Source: Marinobacter sp. SS13-12
Lineage (GTDB): Bacteria > Pseudomonadota > Gammaproteobacteria > Pseudomonadales > Oleiphilaceae
Assembly: GCF_030227115.1 (NCBI RefSeq)
Contig: NZ_JASSUA010000001.1
Span: 2,356,001-2,420,000, forward strand
Length of the DNA: 64,000 bases
Reading direction: 5' to 3'
A model generated the notes under the pieces. It was given only the letters and a program-made list of their open reading frames with translations. It had not been told where the DNA came from and did not search any database. This document shows positions 40,431-49,149 of this stretch, piece by piece (position 1 is the first letter of the stretch; every line of letters begins with the position of its first letter). A program made the translations under genes and the position numbers.

Positions 40431-40445
40431 TGTTCAAATTGAACA
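40431..40445. promoter_or_regulatory. Candidate enhancer site for the sigma54 activator
   Basis: A 15-bp perfect palindrome TGTTCAAATTGAACA sits about 120 bp upstream of the sigma54 promoter, a typical distance for an enhancer. Single TGTTCA copies at 40384-40389, 40396-40401 and 40419-40424 may be weaker sites. Confidence 0.6.
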
Positions 40446-40455
40446 AAAAGTTTGG

Positions 40456-40465
40456 TAACGAACAT
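40456..40465 (+). promoter_or_regulatory. GlpR-like half-site upstream of glpS
   Basis: TAACGAACAT equals the E. coli GlpR operator half-site. It lies between the enhancer palindrome and the sigma54 promoter, where a repressor could block looping. Confidence 0.5.
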
Positions 40466-40550
40466 TTGTATTTTCCCTAAAGAAATCTTTCAGAATTTAT
40501 AAGCCATATAAAACAAATGGATAGATTTCAGTCCGTGGTTTTTACCTATA

Positions 40551-40567
40551 TTGGTATGCTCATTGCC
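40551..40567 (+). promoter_or_regulatory. Sigma54 promoter of the glycerol ABC operon
   Basis: TTGGTATGCTCATTGCC has GG and GC separated by exactly 10 nt (consensus TGGCAC-N5-TTGCW). It lies 86 nt before the glpS start. Confidence 0.7.
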
Positions 40568-40652
40568 TTTCAGTATTCGAAACCGAATTTTCGTCAGTGC
40601 CAGAACCGGTGCCGATGAATAATGTTGCGACAACAACAACAAAGGAAAGCCT

Positions 40653-41747
40653 ATGTCCTTAACACTGGAGAACCTCTCCCGTGTCGTGGATGGTGTGGAT
40701 TACATCCGGGACGCGAATATCACGTTTGAGGCTGGCTCGTTCAACGTTTTGCTCGGGCGCACCCTTGCCGGGAAAACATCCCTTATGAGGATTATGGCGG
40801 GGCTCGACAAACCCGATGAGGGCCGTCTTATCTACAACGGCAATGATGTGACCGGGCAGAGCGTTCAGCAACGTAATGTCTCAATGATCTATCAGCAGTT
40901 TATCAACTATCCCAACCTCACGGTTTACGAAAACATTGCTTCGCCTCTGCGTCTGGCCAAGATGAAGGAGAGCGAGGTTGATCGCCGGGTGAAGGAAACC
41001 GCCAATATGCTGCAGATCGATCCGTTGCTGAAACGGTATCCGCTGGAGCTCTCGGGCGGGCAGCAGCAGCGGACAGCCATGGCGCGGGCACTGGTCAAGG
41101 ATGCCACGCTCATTCTGTTTGACGAGCCCCTGGTAAACCTGGACTACAAGCTGAGGGAAGAACTGCGGGCGGAGCTTCGTGACCTGTTCCGCGAACGCCA
41201 GTGCATTGCCGTGTATGCCACCACTGAAGCCAACGAAGCACTGGCGCTTGGTGGTGTTACAACGCTTCTGAACGAGGGGCGAATTGTCCAGACCGGGCCA
41301 GTGATGGAGGTTTACCGCAATCCGGTGAACACCCTGGCGGCGCAGCTGTTCAGTGAACCGCCCATGAACCTGATCAAGGGGCGTGTTACCGACACGGAGG
41401 TGACTTTTGATGAATATTCCCATCATGCATTGACCCAGGAGCTCGCAAGACTTGAACCGGGTGATTACTGGTTTGGCGTGCGGCCGAGCCACATCGGCCT
41501 GGTACCTACCAGTGAAGATGACCTGGAGATGTCGATGGAAGTGGAGTTGAGTGAAATAAGTGGCTCCGAAACCTTCATGCACGTCCGCAACCGGCATTTC
41601 GAGATGGTGATGCAGCTGATGGGTGTTCATCAGTATCACACTGAGGCACCCATCAAGATCTACCTGCCCATCAACAAGCTGTTTGTCTTCGACAAAGACG
41701 AAAACCTGGTGCACACCCCGGCACAGTTAACAGGAGGGTCGATCTGA
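40653..41747 (+). CDS. glpS: Glycerol ABC importer ATPase 1 (GlpS-like)
   Basis: CUT1-type importer ATPase, 364 residues with a MalK-like C-terminal OB domain. Motifs: Walker A GRTLAGKT at 35-42 (non-standard GxxxxGKT filling), intact signature LSGGQQQR at 133-140, and Walker B LILFDEP at 153-159. The H-loop reads ATTEANEA, so the switch His is Thr191. The partner ATPase has the reverse defects. Gene order ATPase-ATPase-permease-permease-small membrane protein-binding protein matches the glycerol transporter glpSTPQV of Rhizobium. It overlaps glpT by one base. Confidence 0.88.
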   Translation: MSLTLENLSRVVDGVDYIRDANITFEAGSFNVLLGRTLAGKTSLMRIMAGLDKPDEGRLIYNGNDVTGQSVQQRNVSMIYQQFINYPNLTVYENIASPLRLAKMKESEVDRRVKETANMLQIDPLLKRYPLELSGGQQQRTAMARALVKDATLILFDEPLVNLDYKLREELRAELRDLFRERQCIAVYATTEANEALALGGVTTLLNEGRIVQTGPVMEVYRNPVNTLAAQLFSEPPMNLIKGRVTDTEVTFDEYSHHALTQELARLEPGDYWFGVRPSHIGLVPTSEDDLEMSMEVELSEISGSETFMHVRNRHFEMVMQLMGVHQYHTEAPIKIYLPINKLFVFDKDENLVHTPAQLTGGSI

Positions 41748-42846
41748 TGGCTGAAATTCATTTGAAATCTCTCGCTCACAGTTACAGCGAAACCCCGACC
41801 GGGCCCGATGACTATGCCATTCGCCACCTTGACCATGTCTGGGAGAAGGGCGGTGCCTACGCGTTGCTCGGCCCTTCCGGTTGCGGCAAGAGTACGATGC
41901 TGAACATCATTTCCGGGCTGCTGCAGCCCTCTGAGGGCGATGTACTGTTCGACGGCAAGCGGGTTAACGAACTGTCTCCCCGGGATCGGAACATTGCCCA
42001 GGTATTCCAGTTCCCGGTTATCTATGACTCGATGACGGTTTTCCAGAATCTGGCATTTCCGCTCAAGAATACCGGGGTGCCTTCTTCCCAGATCAAGGCC
42101 AAAGTTCATGAAATTGCCGAGATTCTGGAAATCGAGAACGAGCTGCACAAAAAAGCCAAGAATCTCTCGGCAGACCAGAAGCAGAAAGTCTCCATGGGAC
42201 GTGGCCTGGTTCGGGGTGATGTCTCTGCCATTCTGTTCGACGAGCCGCTGACGGTGATCGATCCCCAGCTCAAATGGAAACTGCGACGTAAGCTCAAGCA
42301 GATCCATGAGCAATTCGACATCACCATGGTGTATGTCACCCACGATCAGCTGGAAGCATCGACGTTCGCTGACAAGATCGCGGTGATGTACGGCGGCCAG
42401 ATTGTCCAGTTTGGCACACCAACCGAGCTCTTCGAGCAGCCGAACCATACGTTTGTGGGTTACTTCATCGGCAGCCCCGGGATGAACCTGATCGAGGTGC
42501 AGCGGTGCCCTCGCGGTGTGTGCTTTGGCAGTACGGTGCTGCCACTGAGTCCCCATCAGGTCGAGATTCTGCAACGGGTCCAGTCCAACAATATCAAGAT
42601 CGGCATCCGGCCGGAATTTATCCAGGCCTCGGATGTTCCGTCTGATGACACGTTCGAAGCAGAGGTCGTGGATCTCGAAGATCTGGGAACCTACAAGATC
42701 ATGACCGTAAAACTCGATTTCGAAACACTGAAAGTTCGCCTGACCGAGGATCAGCATTTCGGGATTGGCAACCATGTCCAGCTCAGTTTCCCCGAGAAGT
42801 GGCTGAAGCTCTATGTGGACGAGTTTCTGGTAGAGGAGAAGGACCA

Positions 42847-42850
<4 letters not shown>
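41747..42850 (+). CDS. glpT: Glycerol ABC importer ATPase 2 (GlpT-like)
   Basis: 367-residue ATPase partner of GlpS. Walker A GPSGCGKS at 42-49 and the H-loop VTHDQ with His199 are canonical, as is Walker B AILFDEP at 161-167. The ABC signature is LSADQKQK at 140-147 instead of LSGGQ, and the D-loop is LTVID. A GlpS-GlpT heterodimer would thus have one normal and one degenerate ATP site. It overlaps glpS (TGATG) and the next permease gene (ATGA). The symbol follows the rhizobial glp nomenclature, not the E. coli glycerol-3-phosphate antiporter GlpT. Confidence 0.88.
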
Positions 42851-43713
<863 letters not shown>

Positions 43714-43723
43714 GGAGAGAGTG

Positions 43724-44530
43724 ATGAATTATTCACGTTCCAAGGGCATCGGAATGGCAGTGTTTATCCTGCTCCTGCTGACACCGATCTATTGGCTCCT
43801 GAACATGTCGTTCAAGACCAACCGTGAAATTCTCGGAGGACTTACCTTCTGGCCCCAGGATTTCACGCTGCAGAACTATGCGGTGATCTTCACGGATTCC
43901 AGCTGGTATTCGGGTTACATCAACTCGATGATCTATGTATCCATGAACATGACCATCACGTTGCTGGTGGCGCTCCCGGCTGCGTATGCCTTCAGTCGCT
44001 ACAAGTTCGTGGGTGACAAGCATCTGTTCTTCTGGTTGCTGAGTAATCGTATGGCACCTCCGGCGGTCTTCCTTCTGCCATTCTTCCAGCTCTATTCATC
44101 CATAGGCTTGTTCGATACGCACATTGCCGTGGCGCTTGCCCATTGCCTGTTCAACGTGCCGCTGGCGGTCTGGATTCTGGAAGGCTTCATGTCCGGTGTA
44201 CCACGCGAATACGACGAAATGGCCTATATTGATGGCTACAGCTTTCCCAAGTTCTTCGTGAAAATTTTCCTGCCGATGATCCGGTCCGGGATTGGTGTCG
44301 CGGCCTTCTTCGCCTTCATGTTCTCGTGGGTGGAGTTGCTGCTGGCAAGGACGCTGACGTCTGTGGATGCACAGCCCATAGGCGCCATCATGACGCGAAC
44401 GATCGGGGCCAGTGGTATCGATTGGGGCGTTCTGGCTGCAGCCGGTGTGCTGACCATTATTCCTGGCGTGCTGGTGGTCTGGTTTGTTCGTAACCACATT
44501 GCCAAAGGCTTCGCACTGGGTCGGGTATAA
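43724..44530 (+). CDS. glpQ: Glycerol ABC importer permease 2 (GlpQ-like)
   Basis: 268-residue MalG-type permease with six predicted helices. The EAA loop is VPREYDEMAYIDGYSFPKFF near residues 162-181. ATG 43724 follows AAGGAGA by 5 nt; a GTG three bases earlier is too close to the ribosome site. The symbol follows the rhizobial naming of the glycerol importer and is unrelated to the E. coli GlpQ phosphodiesterase. Confidence 0.88.
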   Translation: MNYSRSKGIGMAVFILLLLTPIYWLLNMSFKTNREILGGLTFWPQDFTLQNYAVIFTDSSWYSGYINSMIYVSMNMTITLLVALPAAYAFSRYKFVGDKHLFFWLLSNRMAPPAVFLLPFFQLYSSIGLFDTHIAVALAHCLFNVPLAVWILEGFMSGVPREYDEMAYIDGYSFPKFFVKIFLPMIRSGIGVAAFFAFMFSWVELLLARTLTSVDAQPIGAIMTRTIGASGIDWGVLAAAGVLTIIPGVLVVWFVRNHIAKGFALGRV

Positions 44531-44541
44531 GGAGATCTATC

Positions 44542-44817
44542 ATGATTGCGTGGATGAACTGGACACCGTCAGTTGCCATTTTCTTTGCAGTGATTGCTGG
44601 AATATTGATGGTAATGACCGTTTACGAAATTGTTTCACCCTGCACAGAACGAAAAGGTTTTCTTCCGATAGCCACTACCCGTGGTGACCGGCTGTTCATT
44701 GGACTGCTTTCCGCTGCGTATATTCATCTGGCATTCCTCGCGGTGTCGGATATTACGCTCTGGGTCGCGCTTGCCGTTTCGGTTGTCTGGCTGGGCGTAC
44801 TGCTTCGCTGGGGGTAA
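44542..44817 (+). CDS. Small membrane protein of the glycerol importer operon (DUF2160-like)
   Basis: 91 residues with three likely membrane segments: about 10-28 (VAIFFAVIAGILMVMTVYE), 49-67 and 70-88. A polar loop CTERKGFLPIATTRGDRLF lies between the first two. A homologous small gene occupies the same place between permease and binding-protein genes in rhizobial glp operons. AAGGAG ends 8 nt upstream of the ATG. Function is unknown; an accessory role in assembly or coupling of the importer is inferred from synteny only. Confidence 0.8.
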   Translation: MIAWMNWTPSVAIFFAVIAGILMVMTVYEIVSPCTERKGFLPIATTRGDRLFIGLLSAAYIHLAFLAVSDITLWVALAVSVVWLGVLLRWG

Positions 44818-44894
44818 GGGGTTGGATTTTCGTTTGCCATGGAGGGCAACAAAAACTTAAGAAATTCGGCTTAGAACGGTTGTAAAAATTTCCA

Positions 44895-44902
44895 TAACGA
44901 AC
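44895..44902 (+). promoter_or_regulatory. GlpR-like half-site upstream of glpV
   Basis: TAACGAAC, followed 25 bp later by CGAACAT at 44927-44933. It lies in the 227-bp gap before glpV, which probably carries an additional promoter for the binding protein. Confidence 0.4.
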
Positions 44903-45044
44903 TATTTTCTATCTAATGATCGGAATCGAACATATTGGTTGGGTTCCAATCCAGGAATAGCGATGAAAACGCTATACAGGAAAATCGGAATGCATTCAGC
45001 AGTCGCATTCTGACTAAACCAAAACAAGACAAACGAGGTTGGAT

Positions 45045-46793
45045 ATGTTCAACAACAATAAATATCCGAAAACCCTGCTACTGAGTGCCGCTGTCGGCGC
45101 CGCGAGCATGGGGCTCAGCTTTCAGGCCAGCGCCGATGAGTATTCGGATGCCGCCAGGAAGTGGATTGACGAAGCGTTCAAGAACTCGACTTTGAGCAAA
45201 GAAGAGCAAATGAAAGAGCTGGAGTGGTTTATCAAAGCTGCTGAGCCCTATCGTGGTATGGAGATCAACGTTGTCTCCGAAACCATCGCTACCCACGAAT
45301 ACGAATCCAAGGTTCTGGCTGAAGCGTTCAGTGAGATTACCGGCATCGAACTCACCCATACCCTGATCCAGGAAGGGGATGTGATCGAGAAGCTGCAGAC
45401 GCAAATGCAGTCCGGCCGCAACATCTACGACGGCTGGGTCAACGACTCGGACCTGATCGGTACCCACTTCCGCTACGGTAAGGTCATGCCTGTTGAAGAC
45501 ATCATGAACGGTGAAGGCAAGGATCTGACCCTGCCGACTCTGGACCTTGATGATTTTATCGGCCTGGATTTCACCACAGCGCCAGACGGCAAGCTCTACC
45601 AACTGCCGGATCAGCAATTTGCCAACCTTTACTGGTTCCGCGCCGACTGGTTTGAGCGTGAAGACCTGCAAAAACAGTTCAAGGATATCTACGGCTATGA
45701 GCTGGGTGTGCCGGTCAACTGGTCTGCCTATGAGGACATCGCAGAATTCTTCTCGGTACATGTGAAGGAAATTGACGGCGAGCGTGTCTATGGCCACATG
45801 GACTACGGCAAGAAGGACCCTTCACTGGGTTGGCGCTTCACGGATGCCTGGTTCTCCATGGCGGGTGCCGGTGACAAGGGGCTGCCAAATGGTCTGCCCG
45901 TGGACGAGTGGGGCATTCGGGTTGATGAGTGTCACCCTGTAGGTTCCAGCGTAAGTCGTGGAGGTGCTACCAACGGTCCGGCTGCTGTTTATGCAACGAC
46001 CAAATACGTTGACTGGCTGGAAAAGTATGCGCCGCCTGAAGCGCAAGGCATGACCTTCTCGGAAGCTGGTCCAGTGCCTGCACAGGGCAACGTGGCCCAG
46101 CAGATCTTCTGGTACACCGCATTCACCGCGAGCATGATTGAAGATGGTCTGCCAGTGGTCAATGAAGACGGGACTCCGAAGTGGCGTATGGCACCGTCCC
46201 CACGCGGGCCGTACTGGGAGGAAGGCATGAAACTGGGTTATCAGGACGTGGGTTCCTGGACCTTCATGAAGTCCACTCCCAAAGAGCGTCGCCTTGCCGC
46301 CTGGCTGTATGCCCAGTTTACGGTTTCCAAGACAGTATCCCTGGAGAAAACCATTGCTGGTCTTACCCCCATCCGCGAATCTGACATCGAGTCGGACGTG
46401 ATGACCGAGATGGCTCCGAAGCTTGGTGGCCTGGTTGAGTTCTACCGCAGCCCGGCGCGCGTACAGTGGTCACCCACTGGCACCAACGTACCTGATTACC
46501 CGAAGCTGGCTCAGCTCTGGTGGCAGTACATTGCCCAGGCTGCAAGCGGCGAGGCTACTCCCCAGAAAGCTCTGGACGGACTGGCAGAAGCCCAGGATCG
46601 GGTCATGGAGCGTCTGGAGCGCGCCAATGTCATGCCGAATTGCGGCCCCAAGCTGAACGAGCCGCGTGATCCGCAGTACTGGCTGGATCAGCCGGGTGCA
46701 CCGAAGCCGAAGCTGGACAACGAAAAGCCGCAAGGCAAAACCGTCCGCTATGAAGAACTGCTGAAAACCTGGGAGGAAGCTCGCGAGAGTTGA
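45045..46793 (+). CDS. glpV: Glycerol ABC importer periplasmic binding protein (GlpV-like)
   Basis: 582-residue extracellular solute-binding protein, longer than typical maltose-binding types, as in the GlpV family. The Sec signal ends FQASA near residue 30. ATG 45045 follows GAGG by 6 nt. The mature protein has the two-lobe pattern with the hinge region near FTTAPDGKLYQLPDQQFANL (about residues 180-199). Its separate 227-bp upstream region suggests independent high expression, as is usual for binding proteins. Confidence 0.88.
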   Translation: MFNNNKYPKTLLLSAAVGAASMGLSFQASADEYSDAARKWIDEAFKNSTLSKEEQMKELEWFIKAAEPYRGMEINVVSETIATHEYESKVLAEAFSEITGIELTHTLIQEGDVIEKLQTQMQSGRNIYDGWVNDSDLIGTHFRYGKVMPVEDIMNGEGKDLTLPTLDLDDFIGLDFTTAPDGKLYQLPDQQFANLYWFRADWFEREDLQKQFKDIYGYELGVPVNWSAYEDIAEFFSVHVKEIDGERVYGHMDYGKKDPSLGWRFTDAWFSMAGAGDKGLPNGLPVDEWGIRVDECHPVGSSVSRGGATNGPAAVYATTKYVDWLEKYAPPEAQGMTFSEAGPVPAQGNVAQQIFWYTAFTASMIEDGLPVVNEDGTPKWRMAPSPRGPYWEEGMKLGYQDVGSWTFMKSTPKERRLAAWLYAQFTVSKTVSLEKTIAGLTPIRESDIESDVMTEMAPKLGGLVEFYRSPARVQWSPTGTNVPDYPKLAQLWWQYIAQAASGEATPQKALDGLAEAQDRVMERLERANVMPNCGPKLNEPRDPQYWLDQPGAPKPKLDNEKPQGKTVRYEELLKTWEEARES

Positions 46794-46841
46794 TCGATTC
46801 TTACCTGTAACGCCCTGCCGCTGCCCTCCCGGGACTGGAGA

Positions 46842-48092
46842 TTAGAGGGTGAGTGGCTGGCCGGCTTCCTTGCGGCGGGCCTCCCATTCCTCCCGGGTCT
46901 GGGCAGCCTCGTCCCCCGGCATCGAATCGATGATCTCGAAATAGTCGCTGGAATAGTCATCGTCCATGATTTCATTGCGGGGCTTCACCCGAACGACGTA
47001 GACGGTTTGTACGTTCTGGTGGTCAAACTCCCGCCAGTATTGTTCGTCTTTCAGGAATGTGTACCTGTGGCCCTCCAATGCGCGGATAACCTGGCCGGTG
47101 TCAGTGGTGCCAGCACGCTCCACGGCGTCCTTGTACTGATAGACAATGCTGTAGGCGGAAGCCGCCGCCGTGGACGGGCGCATTTCGTAGCGGCTGGAGA
47201 ATGCCTCTACAAATTCTTTGCCTCGTGGGTAGTCATACTGGTAAGGCACGCTCCATACCCAGGGTGCACCGCCAATGACTCCTTCCATGATAGTCGGGCC
47301 CACCTGGCGAGCCATGCCCAGTGTCAGATTGGGAACCACGACCTGCATTTTCTTAGTTAGCCCCATTTCATACGCCACGTTCAGCGCACGCACCATATCG
47401 TCACCGAACAGCACCATCATCAGCACTTTGGCATCGCTTTGCTCCGCCTGCTCCAGAGCCTCGCGGAAGTCAGTGATCAGAGCGCGGGGAAAGGGCGTTT
47501 TGACACCCTGATGCGCACTGGTGTCATCGGTATTGGTGAATTTCCTGACGGACTCTTCCACCGACCAGCCCCAGGTGTAGTCTGCGGTGATGTAGAAGTA
47601 TTCGTCATCGGCATGCTGGGTAGTGAGGTACTTGCTCAGGGCCTTGGCCGTCATCCAGGCATTATAGGGTTCCCGGAACATGTGGCTGTGGCCGGCGGCA
47701 CCGGTGGTGGCATTGGAGTAAGTCAGCGTTCCGAAGTAGATTCTGTCTCTGTCTCTCGCCGCTCTTCCGGAGGATATGGCAACGGCGCTGGAGACGCCGC
47801 CAAACAGCATTTGCACCCCCTGCCGGTCGATCAACTCGGCGGTGTTTTTGGCGCCTTTGTCCGGCTCACCGGAGGTATTTCGTATGACCAGCTCCACGTC
47901 GCGACCCATGATGCCGCCGGCCTTGTTGATTTCATCAACCGCCAGAAAAGCACCCAGGCGCTGTTGCAGGCCCTGGTCCTTGTAGCGTCCCGTCTGTGGG
48001 TAGTTCAGCCCTATTTTCAGGGTTTCGGCTGCCACTGGTGTGGTTACAAGCAGGGTGAGTAAGAGGAAAACAAACAGCTTCTTCAAGTGCAT
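46842..48092 (-). CDS. Orphan periplasmic binding protein, branched-chain amino acid / amide type
   Basis: 416 residues with a Sec signal ending PVAA near residue 22 and a Peripla_BP_6 fold: LKIGLNYPQTGRYKDQG near 25-41, AGGIMGRDVELVIRNT near 58-73 and VQMLFGGVSSAVAISSGRAA near 93-112. This family serves LIV and urea importers or acts as a sensor. No LIV-type permease or ATPase is near, so the partner is elsewhere or the protein acts without transport. It is convergent with glpV. Substrate cannot be assigned. Confidence 0.75.
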   Translation of the reverse strand: MHLKKLFVFLLLTLLVTTPVAAETLKIGLNYPQTGRYKDQGLQQRLGAFLAVDEINKAGGIMGRDVELVIRNTSGEPDKGAKNTAELIDRQGVQMLFGGVSSAVAISSGRAARDRDRIYFGTLTYSNATTGAAGHSHMFREPYNAWMTAKALSKYLTTQHADDEYFYITADYTWGWSVEESVRKFTNTDDTSAHQGVKTPFPRALITDFREALEQAEQSDAKVLMMVLFGDDMVRALNVAYEMGLTKKMQVVVPNLTLGMARQVGPTIMEGVIGGAPWVWSVPYQYDYPRGKEFVEAFSSRYEMRPSTAAASAYSIVYQYKDAVERAGTTDTGQVIRALEGHRYTFLKDEQYWREFDHQNVQTVYVVRVKPRNEIMDDDYSSDYFEIIDSMPGDEAAQTREEWEARRKEAGQPLTL

Positions 48093-48259
48093 TGGCGAAG
48101 GCCCCCGTGGTCGCGCCGGGCCCGAAACTCAGGCCCCTGATATTGTTTTTATAAAGAAGGAGCAGTGTCGCGGGAGTCCGCCAAGGCAACAATGATACTA
48201 AAGTGGAAATTGTGTAACGATTTGTCAGGTTTTGATGGCAGTCACGAATTCTGTTTTTG

Positions 48260-49147
48260 TCAGGCAACTGCCTTGCTGCGCACAGATTCCAGCATCCGAT
48301 ACCAGGTCGGGCGGGGCAGCACACTCTGGGCGCCGCGAAGGGCGGAGTGGATCCGGTCAGGATCCATGGAGCCCAGGACGGGCACCGGCGTTCCCGGAAT
48401 CTGGTGAAGCCAGGCAATAGCCAGCGCCGTTTCATCCAGCCCGGTTTCCTCCCGTGCCCGGTCGAGAACATCAGCAGGCATCCGCTCGGCCAGGTTGCCG
48501 CCCCCCAAGGGAGACCATGCCAGCCAGCGCAATCCGTCAGCAAGGTGAGCCTCCACCGTACCGTCGAACAACGGGTCAGTATGGCCGAGTGACAACTGGC
48601 TCTGGTTGCAGACTAGTGGCAACCTGGTATTCCTGGCCAGCCACCGCCACTGTTCCGGCAGGAAATTGGATACACCTATCTGGCGTACCTTACCCGCCGA
48701 CACGGCATTCTCCAGCGCCCGTGCAACATCGTCCGCCTGCATCAGCGGATCTGGCCGGTGGATCAGGAAGGTATCAATCTGCTCTACAGCCAGAGCCTCA
48801 AGGGCCCGGTCGATTGCATTCGCCAGGTAACCGGCTTCGGCCCGGTAATGCTTCACCTGCCACGGCGACCGGTCTTCGCTGGCCGGTACAATGCCTGCCT
48901 TGGTTATCACCCGTACATTTTTTGCCAACAGCGGATGGGCTCGCAGCGCATCTCCGAACAGCCGTTCGCACTCGCCACCGCCATAGATGTCGGCATGATC
49001 GAACACGTTCAGCCCGTCATCCAGCCGGGCGGCGATCCAGTCGGCCAGCCTGGCCGGTCTGGTGAGTTCCGGATGGTCATGAAGGCGCATCATCCCCAGA
49101 ATCAGGGGTGTTTCCGGTGTGAATCCAGCTGTTCGGGTGCTTTGCAC
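48260..49147 (-). CDS. Aldo/keto reductase
   Basis: NADPH-dependent oxidoreductase of the AKR fold, 295 residues, closest in pattern to E. coli YdhF. The catalytic tetrad is visible: Asp50 and Tyr55 in NVFDHADIYGGG, Lys in VITKAGI near 82, and His in TFLIHRPDPL near 129. The start is GTG at 49147; its ribosome site AAGGAG is formed by the last two sense codons of the upstream amylase gene, so translation is coupled. The link to starch metabolism is by position only. Confidence 0.85.
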   Translation of the reverse strand: MQSTRTAGFTPETPLILGMMRLHDHPELTRPARLADWIAARLDDGLNVFDHADIYGGGECERLFGDALRAHPLLAKNVRVITKAGIVPASEDRSPWQVKHYRAEAGYLANAIDRALEALAVEQIDTFLIHRPDPLMQADDVARALENAVSAGKVRQIGVSNFLPEQWRWLARNTRLPLVCNQSQLSLGHTDPLFDGTVEAHLADGLRWLAWSPLGGGNLAERMPADVLDRAREETGLDETALAIAWLHQIPGTPVPVLGSMDPDRIHSALRGAQSVLPRPTWYRMLESVRSKAVA

Positions 49148-49149
49148 GG

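Larger units (their letters stand above)
40318..40652. promoter_or_regulatory. Divergent control region of the sigma54 activator and glycerol importer
   Basis: 335 bp without a gene. It holds several TGTTCA repeats (40384, 40396, 40419), a perfect TGTTCAA-A-TTGAACA palindrome at 40431-40445, a GlpR-like TAACGAACAT at 40456-40465 and a sigma54 promoter match at 40551-40567. AT-rich DNA between the palindrome and the promoter could bend to allow looping. Confidence 0.65.

Noticed and set aside
40653..41747. glpS as a decaying ATPase pseudogene because the switch His is missing
   Set aside because: The frame is intact, the signature and Walker B are perfect, and the partner ATPase has complementary changes. 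This fits a specialised heterodimer better than decay.
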